Assembly: GCF_003994485.1 (NCBI RefSeq) | Contig: NZ_RZNJ01000005.1 | Span: 1 to 64,000 of the forward strand | Reading direction: 5' to 3' | Source of the DNA: Arsenicitalea aurantiaca | GTDB lineage: Bacteria > Pseudomonadota > Alphaproteobacteria > Rhizobiales > Devosiaceae | DNA: 64,000 nt | Shown: positions 7,266 to 16,169 of the stretch, piece after piece | Position numbering within the stretch: the stretch's first letter is position 1 | Layout: the number at the start of each line of letters is the position of its first letter | Notes under the pieces: generated by a model | What the model was told of the DNA's origin: nothing | Databases searched by the model: none | What the model saw: only the letters and a program-made list of their open reading frames with translations | Made by a program: the position numbers and the translations under genes

Positions 7266-8323
7266 CATGATCTCGGTGCTCTTGCGGTAGCCTCGGGCAT
7301 GGCAGCGATCACTTATGCAATCCAGACGATTGCGGGGGCGGGCGATAACATCGTGTCGGTGAGCCAGCTTTATGGCGGCACCTACAATCTGTTCATGCAC
7401 GCCCTGCCGCGCCAGGGCATCGAAGTGCGTATGGCTCCAGGTGATGATCTTGATGCATTCGAAGCGTTGATCGATGAAAACACCAAGGCGGTCTTTTGCG
7501 AATCGATCGGCAACCCGGCTGGCAATGTCGTGGACATCGAAAAGCTCGCCGAAATCGCCCATCGCCACGGCGTGCCCCTGATCGTGGACAATACGGTCGC
7601 AACGCCGTTTTTTTGCCGTCCGTTCGAGTTCGGCGCCGATATCGTCGTGCACTCGCTGACCGAATATATCGGCGGCCATGGCAATGCCATTGGCGGTGTG
7701 ATTGTGGATTCGGGCAAGTTCGATTGGGCGGCGCACAAGGAGCGCTTCAAGATCCTCAACGAACCCGATCCGTCATACCATGGCGTTGTCTATACAGAGG
7801 CGCTGGGTGCCGCAGCTTACATCGGTCGCTGCCGGGTCGCGCCATTGCGCAACACCGGCGCTGCGCTGTCCCCGCACAACGCATTCCTGATCATGCTGGG
7901 GCTCGAGACCCTGGGTCTGCGCATGGAGCGCCATTGCGAGAATGCGCTCAAGCTCGCTCAATATTTGCAGTCCCACCCAAAGTGAATTGGGTGAACTATG
8001 CAGCGCTCGAGACCAGCCGGTACAAACCGGTTTAAGACAAGATTGCGGGCGGCAAGGCTTCGGGGATCGTCAGCTTCGGGGTCGTCGGCGGACGCGACGC
8101 CGGTGGGAAATTCATCGACGCACTCCAGATGATCTACCGGCTGGTCAATATCGGGGATGCCAAATCCCTGGCGTGCCATCCAGCCACAACCACGCATCGC
8201 CAACTCGATGCCGATGAACTGAGATTGGCAGGCGTGTCGGAGGATCTTGTGCGCATTTCGGTCGGCATTGAGAATATCGAGGACATCATCGCGGACGTCG
8301 CTCAGGCGCTTGCGGGTCTTTAG
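7266..8323 (+). pseudogene. metY: O-acetylhomoserine sulfhydrylase-type PLP enzyme, broken
   Basis: The translation matches the Cys/Met metabolism PLP-dependent family: [37 protein letters not shown], then [16 protein letters not shown], where a lysine would be expected after HS.TK and the residue here is E. About 80 N-terminal residues are missing. The frame breaks near 7980, where one base appears lost (QSHPK then stop; the match continues in another frame as [10 protein letters not shown]). In that frame a TAA at 8033 interrupts KPV*DKIAGG, and homology resumes through [14 protein letters not shown] to DVAQALAGL at 8323. Three separate lesions mean no active enzyme is made. Confidence 0.88.
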
Positions 8324-8751
8324 GAGGGTGCCTGAGCGTGTGGGCCGCGATGTATCGGTCGACGAAAACGAGAGTGGCATGCTGGGCAACGGGCTGCGGC
8401 CCGCTCTGGCGTGCCACGTCGCTTTTTTGATCGCCTTGTACCGATGTACGTTAGGCTAGGGGAGTGCAAACGACCGAATTGTTGTCCATACTGTCGGCCC
8501 AGCATACGCAAACTCTCCAGCAAAACTGACTTGAAATTGAATGGCTGATGGCGTCGGCGCCTTCTCTCTACAAAGGCAATCGAACGATTGGCTGACCAAG
8601 CATACGCTGAGATGACGACATGTTCCGGGGTTGTACTGCCCTACGTGTTTGTAGGAATTTGTCCTCGATCGTAGGTAGCTGCGATGGGTCGCCGACACGT
8701 CCCCGATCTCGGGCCGGAGGTAATCGATAATGGGTCGATTTAACTCGTCAA
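8324..8751. other. 428-base spacer, nothing recognisable
   Basis: Neither strand holds a gene with a recognisable domain. The region separates the metY remnant from the DUF309 gene. Confidence 0.35.
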
Positions 8752-9318
8752 TTGTCTGACCTCCGGTTTCCAAAAGCAGAGAAGCCGAGGTGTCTCCCAG
8801 ATCGTCGGTTTCCGGAATATGCGTACCTGCCAGGTAGTGGACTTCCGCATCCAGTGCGGCACCCAGATGGCCACAGCTTCGGCGCAACCGATGAGCCCCT
8901 TGCGTGGTGCAGGACGGGCCCGCCAGAGCAGTTTCTGTGGGGTGTGGATCTTTTCAACTATTGCTACTATTGGGAGGCGCATGAGGCTTGGGAGCCATTC
9001 TGGCAATACGTTGGCCGCACTTCTGAAGATTGGGCTTTCTTGAAGTCCTTCATCTTGCTGGCAGCGGCCGGCGTGAAAGTGCGGGAGGGCAAACATGGGC
9101 CGATGCGGCGCCATCTTGAACGCGCAGCATCGCTCCTGGATGAACTGAACGCAGACATATTCACGTCGGCCATTGGGATGTCTCCCCAGGTGCTGGCGAG
9201 CTTGGCGCGAGCCGAATGCGCAGACTTGCTGGGCCCTTCCGCCACCGAAGTGGCCTCGCCATTTTCTCCAGCCGACACTGTCCAACCTGAGTACTATGGC
9301 GCAATAGTCGTCTATTGA
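8752..9318 (+). CDS. DUF309 domain protein
   Basis: A 188-residue protein of the DUF309 family. The segment FNYCYYWEAHEAWEPFW (about 67-83) is the family hallmark, followed by FLKSFILLAAAGVKVREG. The N-terminal RRFPEYAYLPGSGLPHPVRHP also fits full-length relatives. The start is TTG; no in-frame ATG fits better. The biochemical role of DUF309 is not established; the paired-helix core with conserved Tyr, Glu and His suggests a small ligand or metal site. It stands alone between gene remnants and a DUF1971 gene on the opposite strand. Confidence 0.75.
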   Translation: MSDLRFPKAEKPRCLPDRRFPEYAYLPGSGLPHPVRHPDGHSFGATDEPLAWCRTGPPEQFLWGVDLFNYCYYWEAHEAWEPFWQYVGRTSEDWAFLKSFILLAAAGVKVREGKHGPMRRHLERAASLLDELNADIFTSAIGMSPQVLASLARAECADLLGPSATEVASPFSPADTVQPEYYGAIVVY

Positions 9319-9386
9319 CAGAATGCCATTTATTCCTGGAGACTCAGAACGAGCAGCGTTGTCGCATCTTGGGTTTCTTGGCAATG

Positions 9387-9665
9387 CTAAACGGCAGGCA
9401 GTTGATTGTAGAACTCAACCAGCATGCGCATTCGTCCGATAGGCTCTACACGATGAGGCTGCTCAGGCAGGATCAGCCCAATGATGCCGGGTTCAAGCGC
9501 GGTATCTGAAGCAGGTGCGAGGACCTGATAGCGCAACTGACCCTCTAGCACCCTGATCACGCCCCAGACGCCGGCTTTCGTCTTGTGCTCCTTGCGAAAA
9601 CCCGCCGGAAGCGTGTTCTCATCGAAGACTATTGTGGTTTTGTAGGGAACGGGAGATGGGGTCAT
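9387..9665 (-). CDS. DUF1971 small cupin-like protein
   Basis: A 92-residue protein matching DUF1971: PYKTTIVFDENTLPAGF, KTKAGVWGVIRVLEGQLRYQV and LPEQPHRVEP. This family forms a small beta-barrel and is often found fused to, or next to, TehB-type tellurite or thiol methyltransferases, or near nitrosative-stress genes. It sits just downstream of, and on the same strand as, the NsrR-like regulator. Length is normal for a stand-alone member. Confidence 0.8.
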   Translation of the reverse strand: MTPSPVPYKTTIVFDENTLPAGFRKEHKTKAGVWGVIRVLEGQLRYQVLAPASDTALEPGIIGLILPEQPHRVEPIGRMRMLVEFYNQLPAV

Positions 9666-9770
9666 CGACTTGAAACGCTCTGCCGATCCATAAGGTCGGA
9701 CGTATGCTCTGCGGCTTTGATGGCAAACAATTGTCTCGTTCCGGTATTGTCTTCGCCCATACGTTCTCTC

Positions 9771-10274
9771 CTAAGCATGCTTGGTGGTCGAGTCAGCGAT
9801 ATCCGACGCCCCGATGCCTGCTATCTCTCTGTTGCGGCCCTCCGTGTTCTGATCGTGTTGACCAGGAAACATGAAGTCGAACAAGCCCGAGCCATGATCC
9901 AGATCGGCAAGTGAGCAGCTATCGAGGACGGCCAAAAACGCGCCTGTCGCTTTACCCAAAAGTCCCCGGAGACCGCAGCCGCGTGCCACTACGCAGACGC
10001 TGCAGTCGACCAAGTCGAAGCCATCTTCCATTTGACGAACGACGACACCCACAGAGATGTCCTGGGCTGGACGCGCAAGACGCAGTCCGCCGTTTCGGCC
10101 GCGCACGCTCGCCACGAACTCAGCCTTGACCAGAGCATGGGCCACTTTCATGAGGTGGTTTTGCGAGATGCTATAGGCCCGCGCAATCTCCGATATTGAA
10201 CAGAGCCGATCGGGGTGCTGAGTCAGAAAGATCATAACCCTGAGGGCATAGTCGGTGTGCAGGGTCAGCCGCAT
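9771..10274 (-). CDS. nsrR: Rrf2-family nitric-oxide-sensing repressor, NsrR-like
   Basis: A 167-residue regulator. MRLTLHTDYALRVMIFL and the winged helix with SISQNHLMKVAHAL are typical of NsrR. Three cysteines (C91, C94, C100) lie where NsrR binds its iron-sulfur cluster; the first spacing is slightly shorter than in E. coli NsrR (91, 96, 102). The C-terminal tail past residue 125 is longer than usual. The start at 10274 matches the family N-terminus. It is divergent from the truncated globin gene, with palindromes in between. NO would damage the cluster and relieve repression; that is inferred from the family. Confidence 0.85.
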   Translation of the reverse strand: MRLTLHTDYALRVMIFLTQHPDRLCSISEIARAYSISQNHLMKVAHALVKAEFVASVRGRNGGLRLARPAQDISVGVVVRQMEDGFDLVDCSVCVVARGCGLRGLLGKATGAFLAVLDSCSLADLDHGSGLFDFMFPGQHDQNTEGRNREIAGIGASDIADSTTKHA

Positions 10275-10301
10275 AACGCTCTCCAAAATGTCGCAGGCTA
10301 T

Positions 10302-10322
10302 ACATGCATTTATCTTGCATGT
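10302..10322. promoter_or_regulatory. Candidate NsrR operator
   Basis: Arms ACATGCA (10302-10308) and TGCATGT (10316-10322) are exact inverted repeats. The spacing of the ATGCA/TGCAT cores (12 nt) equals that of the NsrR consensus AAGATGCATTT-N-AAATGCATCTT. It lies in the divergent region between the NsrR-like gene and the globin gene. Confidence 0.6.
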
Positions 10323-10332
10323 TTTGCAATCC

Positions 10333-10346
10333 TGATACATGTATCA
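10333..10346. promoter_or_regulatory. Perfect 14-bp palindrome TGATACATGTATCA
   Basis: This uninterrupted palindrome lies 32 nt upstream of the globin start and 11 nt from the NsrR-like operator. It may be a second operator. It also overlaps an in-frame ATG that could otherwise be taken for the globin start, which argues for the downstream start. Confidence 0.45.
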
Positions 10347-10377
10347 TAATAGCATGTTTAAGTCTGGAGTGTGTCCG

Positions 10378-10788
10378 ATGCCGCTGAGTGAACTGACATT
10401 GCGCAGGCAAGTGGAGCAGTTCTACGACCGCATACGGGCTGACGAGCTTCTGGCACCGATTTTCGCTGAGCATGTCAAGGATTGGGACACCCATCTGGAT
10501 CGGCTGGGCGATTTCTGGTCCTCGATCGTGTTGACCTCTGGCCGATACAAGGGGAATCCCTATCGCGCGCATTCCCCGTTCGCTCATCAGCTTACGCCCG
10601 ATCACTTTGCGCGCTGGTTGGACCTTTGGAGCCAGACGGCCAGAGACAATTTTTCCGACGACATTGCCGCTCAACTGGAATTCAAGGCTCAACGGATTGC
10701 CCGGAGCCTGATGGCGGGACTGCTATCTCAGCCCGACCCTGGCGCGCCGCTCGGCGCGTCTCTGCCTGATCACCCTGGACAACACTAG
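10378..10788 (+). CDS. Group III truncated haemoglobin
   Basis: A 136-residue globin of the group III (P) truncated type. It has [15 protein letters not shown] near the N-terminus (Tyr B10 candidate Y16), [16 protein letters not shown], and [21 protein letters not shown] with a candidate proximal histidine H70. Haem-bound NO or oxygen chemistry in the cytosol is expected. The start at 10378 has CTGGAG 8 nt upstream; in-frame ATGs at 10339 and 10354 lie inside or beside an operator-like palindrome. It is followed after 8 nt by the DUF305-fused membrane protein and is divergent from the NsrR-like gene. Confidence 0.88.
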   Translation: MPLSELTLRRQVEQFYDRIRADELLAPIFAEHVKDWDTHLDRLGDFWSSIVLTSGRYKGNPYRAHSPFAHQLTPDHFARWLDLWSQTARDNFSDDIAAQLEFKAQRIARSLMAGLLSQPDPGAPLGASLPDHPGQH

Positions 10789-10796
10789 AGGCGATT

Positions 10797-12235
10797 ATGA
10801 CTGCCCAATCTGCCCACGCCGATCAAAACTTCCGTCACCGTCACGATACCTACTGGCGATTGCCTATGGCTGTGGGCGGCGCACTTACCCTGGGAGCGTG
10901 GTCCACGACTGCCCAGGCGCATGTAAAATGGTTCGCGCCCTATATCGTCGAAGCATCTCCGGCGCCTCTAATGGACACCATCACCAATGGATGGTTTTGG
11001 CTCGCGATTGGACTGGTGCTTGTATTTTTTGTCGCCACCAGGGTCTTTGAAACCCGCCCGGCCGGCGAAGCCACGCTATCGGCGATTGACCGTGTCTCTG
11101 ATCCGCTATGGTTTCGACTTGATGACTTTATTCGCGCCGTCATTGGGGCTTTTTTTGTTGCGATTTTTGCCGTGGGCGGCGTTTACCTCACGCCCGATCT
11201 TCAAACCCCAGCGGAATGGGTCTCCTGGTTGCAATTGCTGATTGCTTTCGGGGTCTTCTCGAAGCGCACAATGCCGTTCTCGGCAGCGGGCATCATCATT
11301 CTCTGGGTGTTGGCGCTACGCGATTACGATCTGTTCCATTTGCTGGACTATCTTGCGCTTGGCGTTGCGATTGCGGCCTATCTTGTCCTGGCAGCATCGC
11401 GCAATGAAGAGTGGCGCAAGCACCGCTTCGAGGTCTTGCGTTGGGGTGTAGCCATCGCATTGATGTGGTCGAGCCTTGAAAAGTTCGCCTATCCTGAATG
11501 GTTCTATCCGCTTGTGGCCGAAAAACCGTTCCTCACGTTCGGCATGCCGCGAGACGTGTTTATCCCGATGGCGGGCGTGGCTGAGTTTACCATGGGCTTT
11601 GGTCTGCTGTGGACGCCTCTGGTGCGCCGTCTCTCGGCGGTTGCGTTGTTCATTATTTTCAATGCCGCCGTCTATCCCTTCGGGCGGATCGATCTTGTCG
11701 GACACGCCCTGATCATGGCGATCATCGTTGCAATTGCCGCAGATCACACACGCGAGCTTCATTTTCTCCCTGCCGTACGACGCGCCGTCGCCGGTGTTCC
11801 TGTGGCGCTCGGTGCCGTCATCGTCATTTTCGTAACGGGCTATTGGGGTCTGCACTTGACACTGTACGGCGCAGACAGTGGGCCGAGGAGCCAAATTACA
11901 GACATGGCCACGCACACCCCAAATGCAGAACATCCCCATGGGCAGACAGGAGAGCCGTTCGTTGAAAACCCCGAGGCTATGGCGGCATTCATGGCAACGA
12001 TGGACACCATGCATGGGCCCATGATGGAGGGAATGCAGCATCCCGATCCCGATGTTGCGTTCATGCAGGGCATGATCCCCCACCATCAGGGTGCCATCGA
12101 CATGGCCGAGGTGGTACTTGAATACGGCAGTGATCGCGAGGTGCGCGCGCTGGCCCAGCATGTGATTGATGAGCAGCAGATCGAAATCGAACAGATGCGC
12201 CGATGGTTGGCGATCCGCGCGGGCGGGCAATTGTG
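10797..12235 (+). CDS. Polytopic membrane protein fused to a DUF305 domain
   Basis: A 479-residue protein. Residues 1-370 hold about eight or nine hydrophobic helices and resemble the DoxX-like/respiratory membrane type. A Met/His-rich linker follows near 390-415 (repeated M.TM...MM pairs). Then comes a DUF305 domain, about 418-472, with [17 protein letters not shown] and [16 protein letters not shown]305 is a ferritin-like four-helix domain implicated in metal, often copper, handling. It starts 8 nt after the globin gene and is probably part of the NsrR-like regulon. Its last base pair region overlaps the next short ORF as TGATG; the stop codon ends at 12236. Function is inferred; nitrosative-stress repair or metal detoxification are both possible. 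Confidence 0.75.
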
Positions 12236-12355
12236 ATGGCAAAAACACCCGATCGAATTAACGAACCGCCCTCACGCACGGCGCTTGGCATCTCGCCAGA
12301 CAGTTATCGCTCAACAGCTTCGGTTGCCCAAAGCCAGATCAGCATAGAGAAGTGA
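12236..12355 (+). CDS. 39-residue coupled ORF
   Basis: A short frame starting ATG at 12236, whose A is the last base of the preceding stop (TGATG). It encodes MAKTPDRINEPPSRTALGIS and continues to end QSQISIEK. Its stop (12353-12355) overlaps the GTG at 12352 that may start the DUF983 gene. The product has no recognisable domain. The double overlap is the main evidence for translation. Confidence 0.35.
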   Translation: MAKTPDRINEPPSRTALGISPDSYRSTASVAQSQISIEK

Positions 12356-12360
12356 ACGCC

Positions 12361-12732
12361 ATGAACAATGACATGCCGAGTTGGAAAACTGGCCTTTTGG
12401 GGAAGTGTCCCCATTTTGGAGAGGGCCATCTGTTTAATGGCTTCCTCACTTTGCGCAAACAATGCGAGGTCTGCGGGCTTGTTTACGGCTTTGCCGATCC
12501 CGCTGACGGGCCTGCGTTTTTTGTCATGATGATCGGATGCGTGCCGGTCGTCGTCTTCGGTCTCTGGCTCGAAGTTGCCTTCCGGGCGCCCGTTTGAGTG
12601 CATTTGGTGACGACACTGCCTCTGTTGTCGCTCACGTGTATTCCTCCGCTCCGTCCGATCAAAGGCTGGCTCGTCGCGCTGCAGTATCGCAGCAATGCCG
12701 AAGAAATCTGGGCGGACCAGCGGATCGGCTAG
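12361..12732 (+). pseudogene. DUF983 membrane protein interrupted by a TGA codon
   Basis: The N-terminal part (PSWKTGLLGKCPHFGEGHLFNGFL, two parts: PSWKTGLLGKCPHFGEG and HLFNGFL) with CPHFGEG and CEVCG matches DUF983, which usually has two helices and about 120-130 residues. Translation stops at TGA 12595-12597 after AFRAPV. The same frame continues without it as VHLVTTLPLLSLT, a second hydrophobic segment, and RPIKGWLVALQYRSNAEE, the typical family ending, to TAG at 12730. The TGA stands where relatives have Trp, so one TGG-to-TGA change explains it. The gene is probably inactive, or yields a one-helix form. A GTG at 12352 is an alternative start. Confidence 0.75.
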
Positions 12733-12841
12733 TTTGTCTTGCAGGGCGTTTGGATAAAATCGCCGCGATCTCGCGGCATCACTTCCAGGTTGACCGCCTC
12801 ACTGTGACAGACTTTCTGAGCATTCTATCCTGGCTTATTTC

Positions 12842-13414
12842 ATGCATTTGATGAGCGAAATACGCGCCTGCCGACTATGCGCGAACGAGCTGCCGCTTGG
12901 GCCGCGTCCGGTGGTCCAGGCGGATCGCGCGGCCAGACTGCTGATCATCGGGCAGGCGCCGGGCCGAAAGGTGCATGAGAGCGGCATACCCTGGAATGAC
13001 GCGAGTGGCGATCGCTTGCGTTCATGGCTCGATATCAGTCCCGCGGTGTTTTACGATCCGTCCCGGATCGCCATCGTGCCTATGGGGTTCTGTTATCCCG
13101 GCGTGAGCAAAAGCGGCAGTGGTGATGCCCCGCCAATGAAGCAATGTGCACCGACTTGGCATCACCGTCTGCTTGCCAGCTTGCCTGAAATACGTCTGAT
13201 ACTGCTGGTGGGTAGCCATGCGCAAAGGGGCTATCTGCACGGAGGCAAACAATCGATGACCGACACTGTGAAAGCGTTCGACCGGGCCAGCGCCGTTTGG
13301 GCGCTCCCGCATCCGAGCTGGCGGGTTGTGACATGGATGCGCAAAAATCCCTGGTTTGTATCCGATGTGCTGCCAACCCTGCGTAGGGCTGTGGCCAGCA
13401 CGCTCGACGACTAG
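12842..13414 (+). CDS. Uracil-DNA glycosylase family protein
   Basis: A 190-residue protein of the UDG superfamily. RACRLCANELPLGPRPV near the N-terminus resembles the cysteine motif of the class that binds iron-sulfur clusters but keeps only one CxxC. LLIIGQAPGRKVHESGIPWND (two parts: LLIIGQAPGRKVH and ESGIPWND) is the active-site loop (GQAPG), and WALPHPSWR is the HPS loop. The role would be removal of uracil or other damaged bases from DNA. The gene's 3' end overlaps the end of the DUF488 gene by 4 nt, convergently. An in-frame ATG at 12851 is an alternative start. Confidence 0.75.
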   Translation: MHLMSEIRACRLCANELPLGPRPVVQADRAARLLIIGQAPGRKVHESGIPWNDASGDRLRSWLDISPAVFYDPSRIAIVPMGFCYPGVSKSGSGDAPPMKQCAPTWHHRLLASLPEIRLILLVGSHAQRGYLHGGKQSMTDTVKAFDRASAVWALPHPSWRVVTWMRKNPWFVSDVLPTLRRAVASTLDD

Positions 13415-13959
13415 GATTTTGTTTGAGGATAAGTGACACAGTTATCGCTGCCCAAATTGGCGCCCGGCGTCAATTTCGCTTCCGAGATCTTGCCCTCGCC
13501 CATGATGTGGAGCACCTCGATATCGCGGGCGATGAGGTGGTCGGTAATGATGCGGCGATGGCAGCGCCACCATACAGCTTCCGAGCACATGAGAGCGGGG
13601 CGCTGGTGGGATGCGAACGCGATCAGACGGTCAAGATCGGCCTGGAACTGAGGTGTGAGCGCATAATCGGCGTAGTTTTGAAAGCTGCGATTGTTCCAAA
13701 AGGCATTGGTGTCGGCGGGTACGTCGTCTTGCTTGTTGCGCCGGCCGCCGAGATCGGGCCAATGGCTGTAGCCAATCTGGTATTGGGAAAGAGCGTGCGG
13801 CAGCGTGTCGATATTGAACTGGGGATTGGTTCGGGACCGAGGAAACGTGCGAACGTCCACGATGGCATCAATCCTTGTCGCACCGAGCATGGCGATAAAT
13901 GTCTCAAGACTCTGGTTGGAGTGGCCGACAGTGAAGATAGTGGGACGCGATTTGCTCAT
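13411..13959 (-). CDS. DUF488 domain protein
   Basis: A 182-residue DUF488 protein. IFTVGHSNQSLETFIAML and VDVRTFPRSRTNPQFN are the family signature, with CSEAVWWRCHRRIITD near residue 127, the usual CxE...CHR segment. The family folds like a small phosphohydrolase or nucleotide-binding domain and has no settled activity. Its ATG overlaps the stop of the DUF2945 gene (ATGA), so both are expressed together. The 3' end overlaps the UDG-family gene. Confidence 0.82.
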   Translation of the reverse strand: MSKSRPTIFTVGHSNQSLETFIAMLGATRIDAIVDVRTFPRSRTNPQFNIDTLPHALSQYQIGYSHWPDLGGRRNKQDDVPADTNAFWNNRSFQNYADYALTPQFQADLDRLIAFASHQRPALMCSEAVWWRCHRRIITDHLIARDIEVLHIMGEGKISEAKLTPGANLGSDNCVTYPQTKS

Positions 13960-14162
13960 GCCTTTGTGAGCGCATCTTCCTTGTGCGCAGCCACGTGATC
14001 GGTTCGGTCGCTGCCGATCTCATATTGAGGCTCGTCCGGTGAGGCGCGCCGTGTGTGGCCCTTATAACTGAAGTCCTTCATATGAACCTTTGTGATGGTG
14101 CCACTGACCCATCCCGCCTCCGAGTTCCATTTCACATGATCGCCAACTTTGAATTTGCTCAT
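13956..14162 (-). CDS. DUF2945 Tudor-like small protein
   Basis: A 68-residue protein matching the DUF2945 (hypervirulence-associated Tudor-like) family: KFKVGDHVKWNSEAGWVSGTI (split: KFKVGDHVKWNSE and AGWVSGTI), then QYEIGSDRTDHVAAHKEDAL. It is probably a small beta-barrel. The start at 14162 has a GGAGG site. It overlaps the DUF488 gene by 4 nt, so the two form a unit. A GGAAC-N16-AGTT sequence lies upstream (14184-14208), consistent with general-stress control. Confidence 0.82.
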   Translation of the reverse strand: MSKFKVGDHVKWNSEAGWVSGTITKVHMKDFSYKGHTRRASPDEPQYEIGSDRTDHVAAHKEDALTKA

Positions 14163-14183
14163 GGCACACCTCCGTGTCGAACG

Positions 14184-14208
14184 AACTCTTGAGCGTGCGA
14201 GCCGTTCC
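14184..14208 (-). promoter_or_regulatory. Candidate EcfG-type stress promoter
   Basis: Read leftward, GGAAC (14208-14204), 16 nt, then AGTT (14187-14184), close to the alphaproteobacterial EcfG consensus GGAAC-N16/17-CGTT with one mismatch in the -10. It is placed 22 nt upstream of the DUF2945 start. Confidence 0.4.
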
Positions 14209-14379
14209 AAGAAACGGCGCGGCAGAGGTGCAATTTTTCAATTTCCGGAAGGAGTCTGGGTTTCGCTTCGTTGTGGAGGATGGCGCTGGCGTCTAGGTCC
14301 GCCCCCTATTCGTCAGGACCCTTTACAGTGTCATTTCCCCTTGTTGAATCCCTTCGCCCGCGCTGATGGGAGAAGAGAG

Positions 14380-14631
14380 AGCCTTGCGCCCATGCTGATC
14401 GCCCCCATGGGTGCCTCTGTAGTGCTCTTGTTTGCTGCGCCCTCGAGCCCCCTGGCTCAGCTCTTGTCGATATTGGCAGGAAATTGCATTGCAGCAGCGA
14501 TCGGTGTGACCATTGCCGGACTTGTCGGCGACCCAATTCTCGCCGCGGCATTGGCGCTGAGCCTTGCAATCGGTGCGATGCTGGCCACCCAGAGCCTCCA
14601 TCCTCCGAGTGGGGCGGTGGCGGAGTCCCCG
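14380..14631 (+). pseudogene. HPP-family membrane protein fragment
   Basis: About 80 residues match the HPP transmembrane family: MLIAPMGASVVLLFAAPSSPLAQ, written here as MLIAPMGASVVLLF and AAPSSPLAQ, then ALALSLAIGAMLATQSLHPPSGAV containing the HPP motif. The first transmembrane helix is missing upstream, and after PPSGAVAE the sequence no longer follows the family (normally a further two helices). It is truncated at both ends and taken as a remnant. Confidence 0.7.
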
Positions 14632-15183
14632 AAGCAGCCGCAATCAATAGGTGATGCCAGCTTGTGTCCCGGTCTGTAGAGTCGCTCCCTGACGGATGAA
14701 TGCTAACGAAGGGATTGGCCTTGGATTCCGAAAGTCGGCTTTCTCCGATTCCATTCCAGAACCGGTCGGTCCGGTAACGGCCCCATAGCCGACTTATGGC
14801 CCAATGGCTCAAGTCGCTCTCGACGGGTGTCACATCAGCCTTTAGGGCACTGGCAAAGCTGTACATCGCGCACCTTTAATTCCGATGTTTCAGGCCCTCG
14901 AGCTACAGCTGTTACCTCACCACGCGGTATATCTGCTGCGCCGAATTGCTCGCCACGAACACAATGCGTCGTCCGACATGGTGTTCGCCGACATTTAAGG
15001 TCTGCCACATCAACGTGACGCACGCTGCATACGGTGCGGCGGTGCAGGGCCATCCCGGTTGTCGCTCGTCACTGATCGAGGGCGCGTTCGGGCCGCGCGA
15101 CAGCCGGCTCGTCGTGGTGCCGTGTGGAAAGAAGGGAGCATGTGTGCGAGGCGGCCGAGCCGATCGCCTCGCTCTCGAGGCAA
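14632..15183. other. 552-base spacer without a supported gene
   Basis: No complete gene is seen. On the reverse strand a short stretch near 14912-14960 reads RIVFVASNSAQQIYRVV and may be the end of a lost beta-propeller gene, but this is weak. The spacer separates the HPP and autotransporter fragments. Confidence 0.3.
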
Positions 15184-15560
15184 TCAGAACCTCACGGCCA
15201 GTCTGGCCTTGACCGTGTGGGACTGGCTGCTGTCCCCGAACTGACCTGCGTAGCTGAGGTTGAGATCGGTCGTGGCGCTGACATCCACTGACTGACCTGT
15301 TTCGAGAAGGAACACATCCTGGGCGATCGGCGTGCCGGCAGCAGTAAAAGCGTCCCCGCCGGAAAGGGCATGGGTGATTTCGGGGACGATGTCTCCGAAT
15401 GCATGGCGCCAGCCGATCATACCGCTGAGATCTGCCCACATGGCTTCACCCAAGGCAAAGCCAGTGGAAACACGCAAGCCCAGAGTGGCGAAAGTCGAAT
15501 GAAGCGTGCCCCCCGAGCCGGAAAGGGCCGCGTCTCCGCCCGTCTCGGCATATGAATCCG
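15184..15560 (-). pseudogene. Autotransporter beta-barrel C-terminal fragment, second
   Basis: About 125 residues: SYAETGGDAALSGSGGTLHS, GLRVSTGFALGEAMWADLSG, GWRHAFGD, and final strands ending KARLAVRF with aromatic Phe last. This is the last third of an autotransporter barrel (roughly four or five strands). Upstream of about 15560 the match stops with no passenger domain or signal peptide, so the gene is truncated at the 5' side. It is not the same sequence as the fragment at 7002-7265. Confidence 0.75.
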
Positions 15561-16169
15561 GCGCGTTTTGCCAATTTGGCGATGCCAAATGGATGGGCAG
15601 ACCCACCAGGTGTCTCCTGATCCCGCATCTCGTAAGTAGAGGAAGGGCTGGGACGGAGCGGAGATCGCGCAAATTATTGCTCGATGTCAGCCACAATAGT
15701 TGGCTTTGGCGATACTGCCGGTCTGACAGCGTAGTGCAAGGCGATGCCGAGCATCATCGCCGCCAAGCGGGATCATTGAATGTCCCTTCTGCCGTGAAGC
15801 GACCATCAAAAAGTGGCTGGATTCAGAGACACCCCGGTGGTACACAACGTCAGCAAGTGATCGCCATAAGCCTCTGAAAACGTTGTGAGTATTGGCTGAT
15901 TAGGGCAGTCCCTCCCTCTCCGCCATTCTCATCAACTAACTTGTTGATAGGTATGTGTTTGAGCGCTCGCCTTTGCTTCCGACCGTAAAATGCACTCCAA
16001 GTGCGTGCGGTGGACGGGGTGTGCTCTATCTTTGTGATGGAGGGGCGTGCCCCTTGGCCTGGCCTCGGGTTGCCCACAGGGAGCGTCTACGTGTTTGGCG
16101 TCATTGAATTGGACAAGCTGGTGTCGCCAGGTGTCCAAACCGGTTCGCGCGCCTGGGTGTCGGCAGAAA
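15561..16169. other. 609-base spacer without a supported gene
   Basis: No gene is supported on either strand. On the forward strand, about 15770-15880, one frame reads IIECPFCREATIKKWLDSE and ends at a TGA; the CxxC suggests a lost zinc-finger protein, but no start is seen. Confidence 0.3.

Noticed and set aside
12595-12597. TGA in DUF983 as a recoded tryptophan codon
   Set aside because: Neighbouring genes use TGA as a normal stop, so recoding is not supported; a nonsense mutation is simpler.
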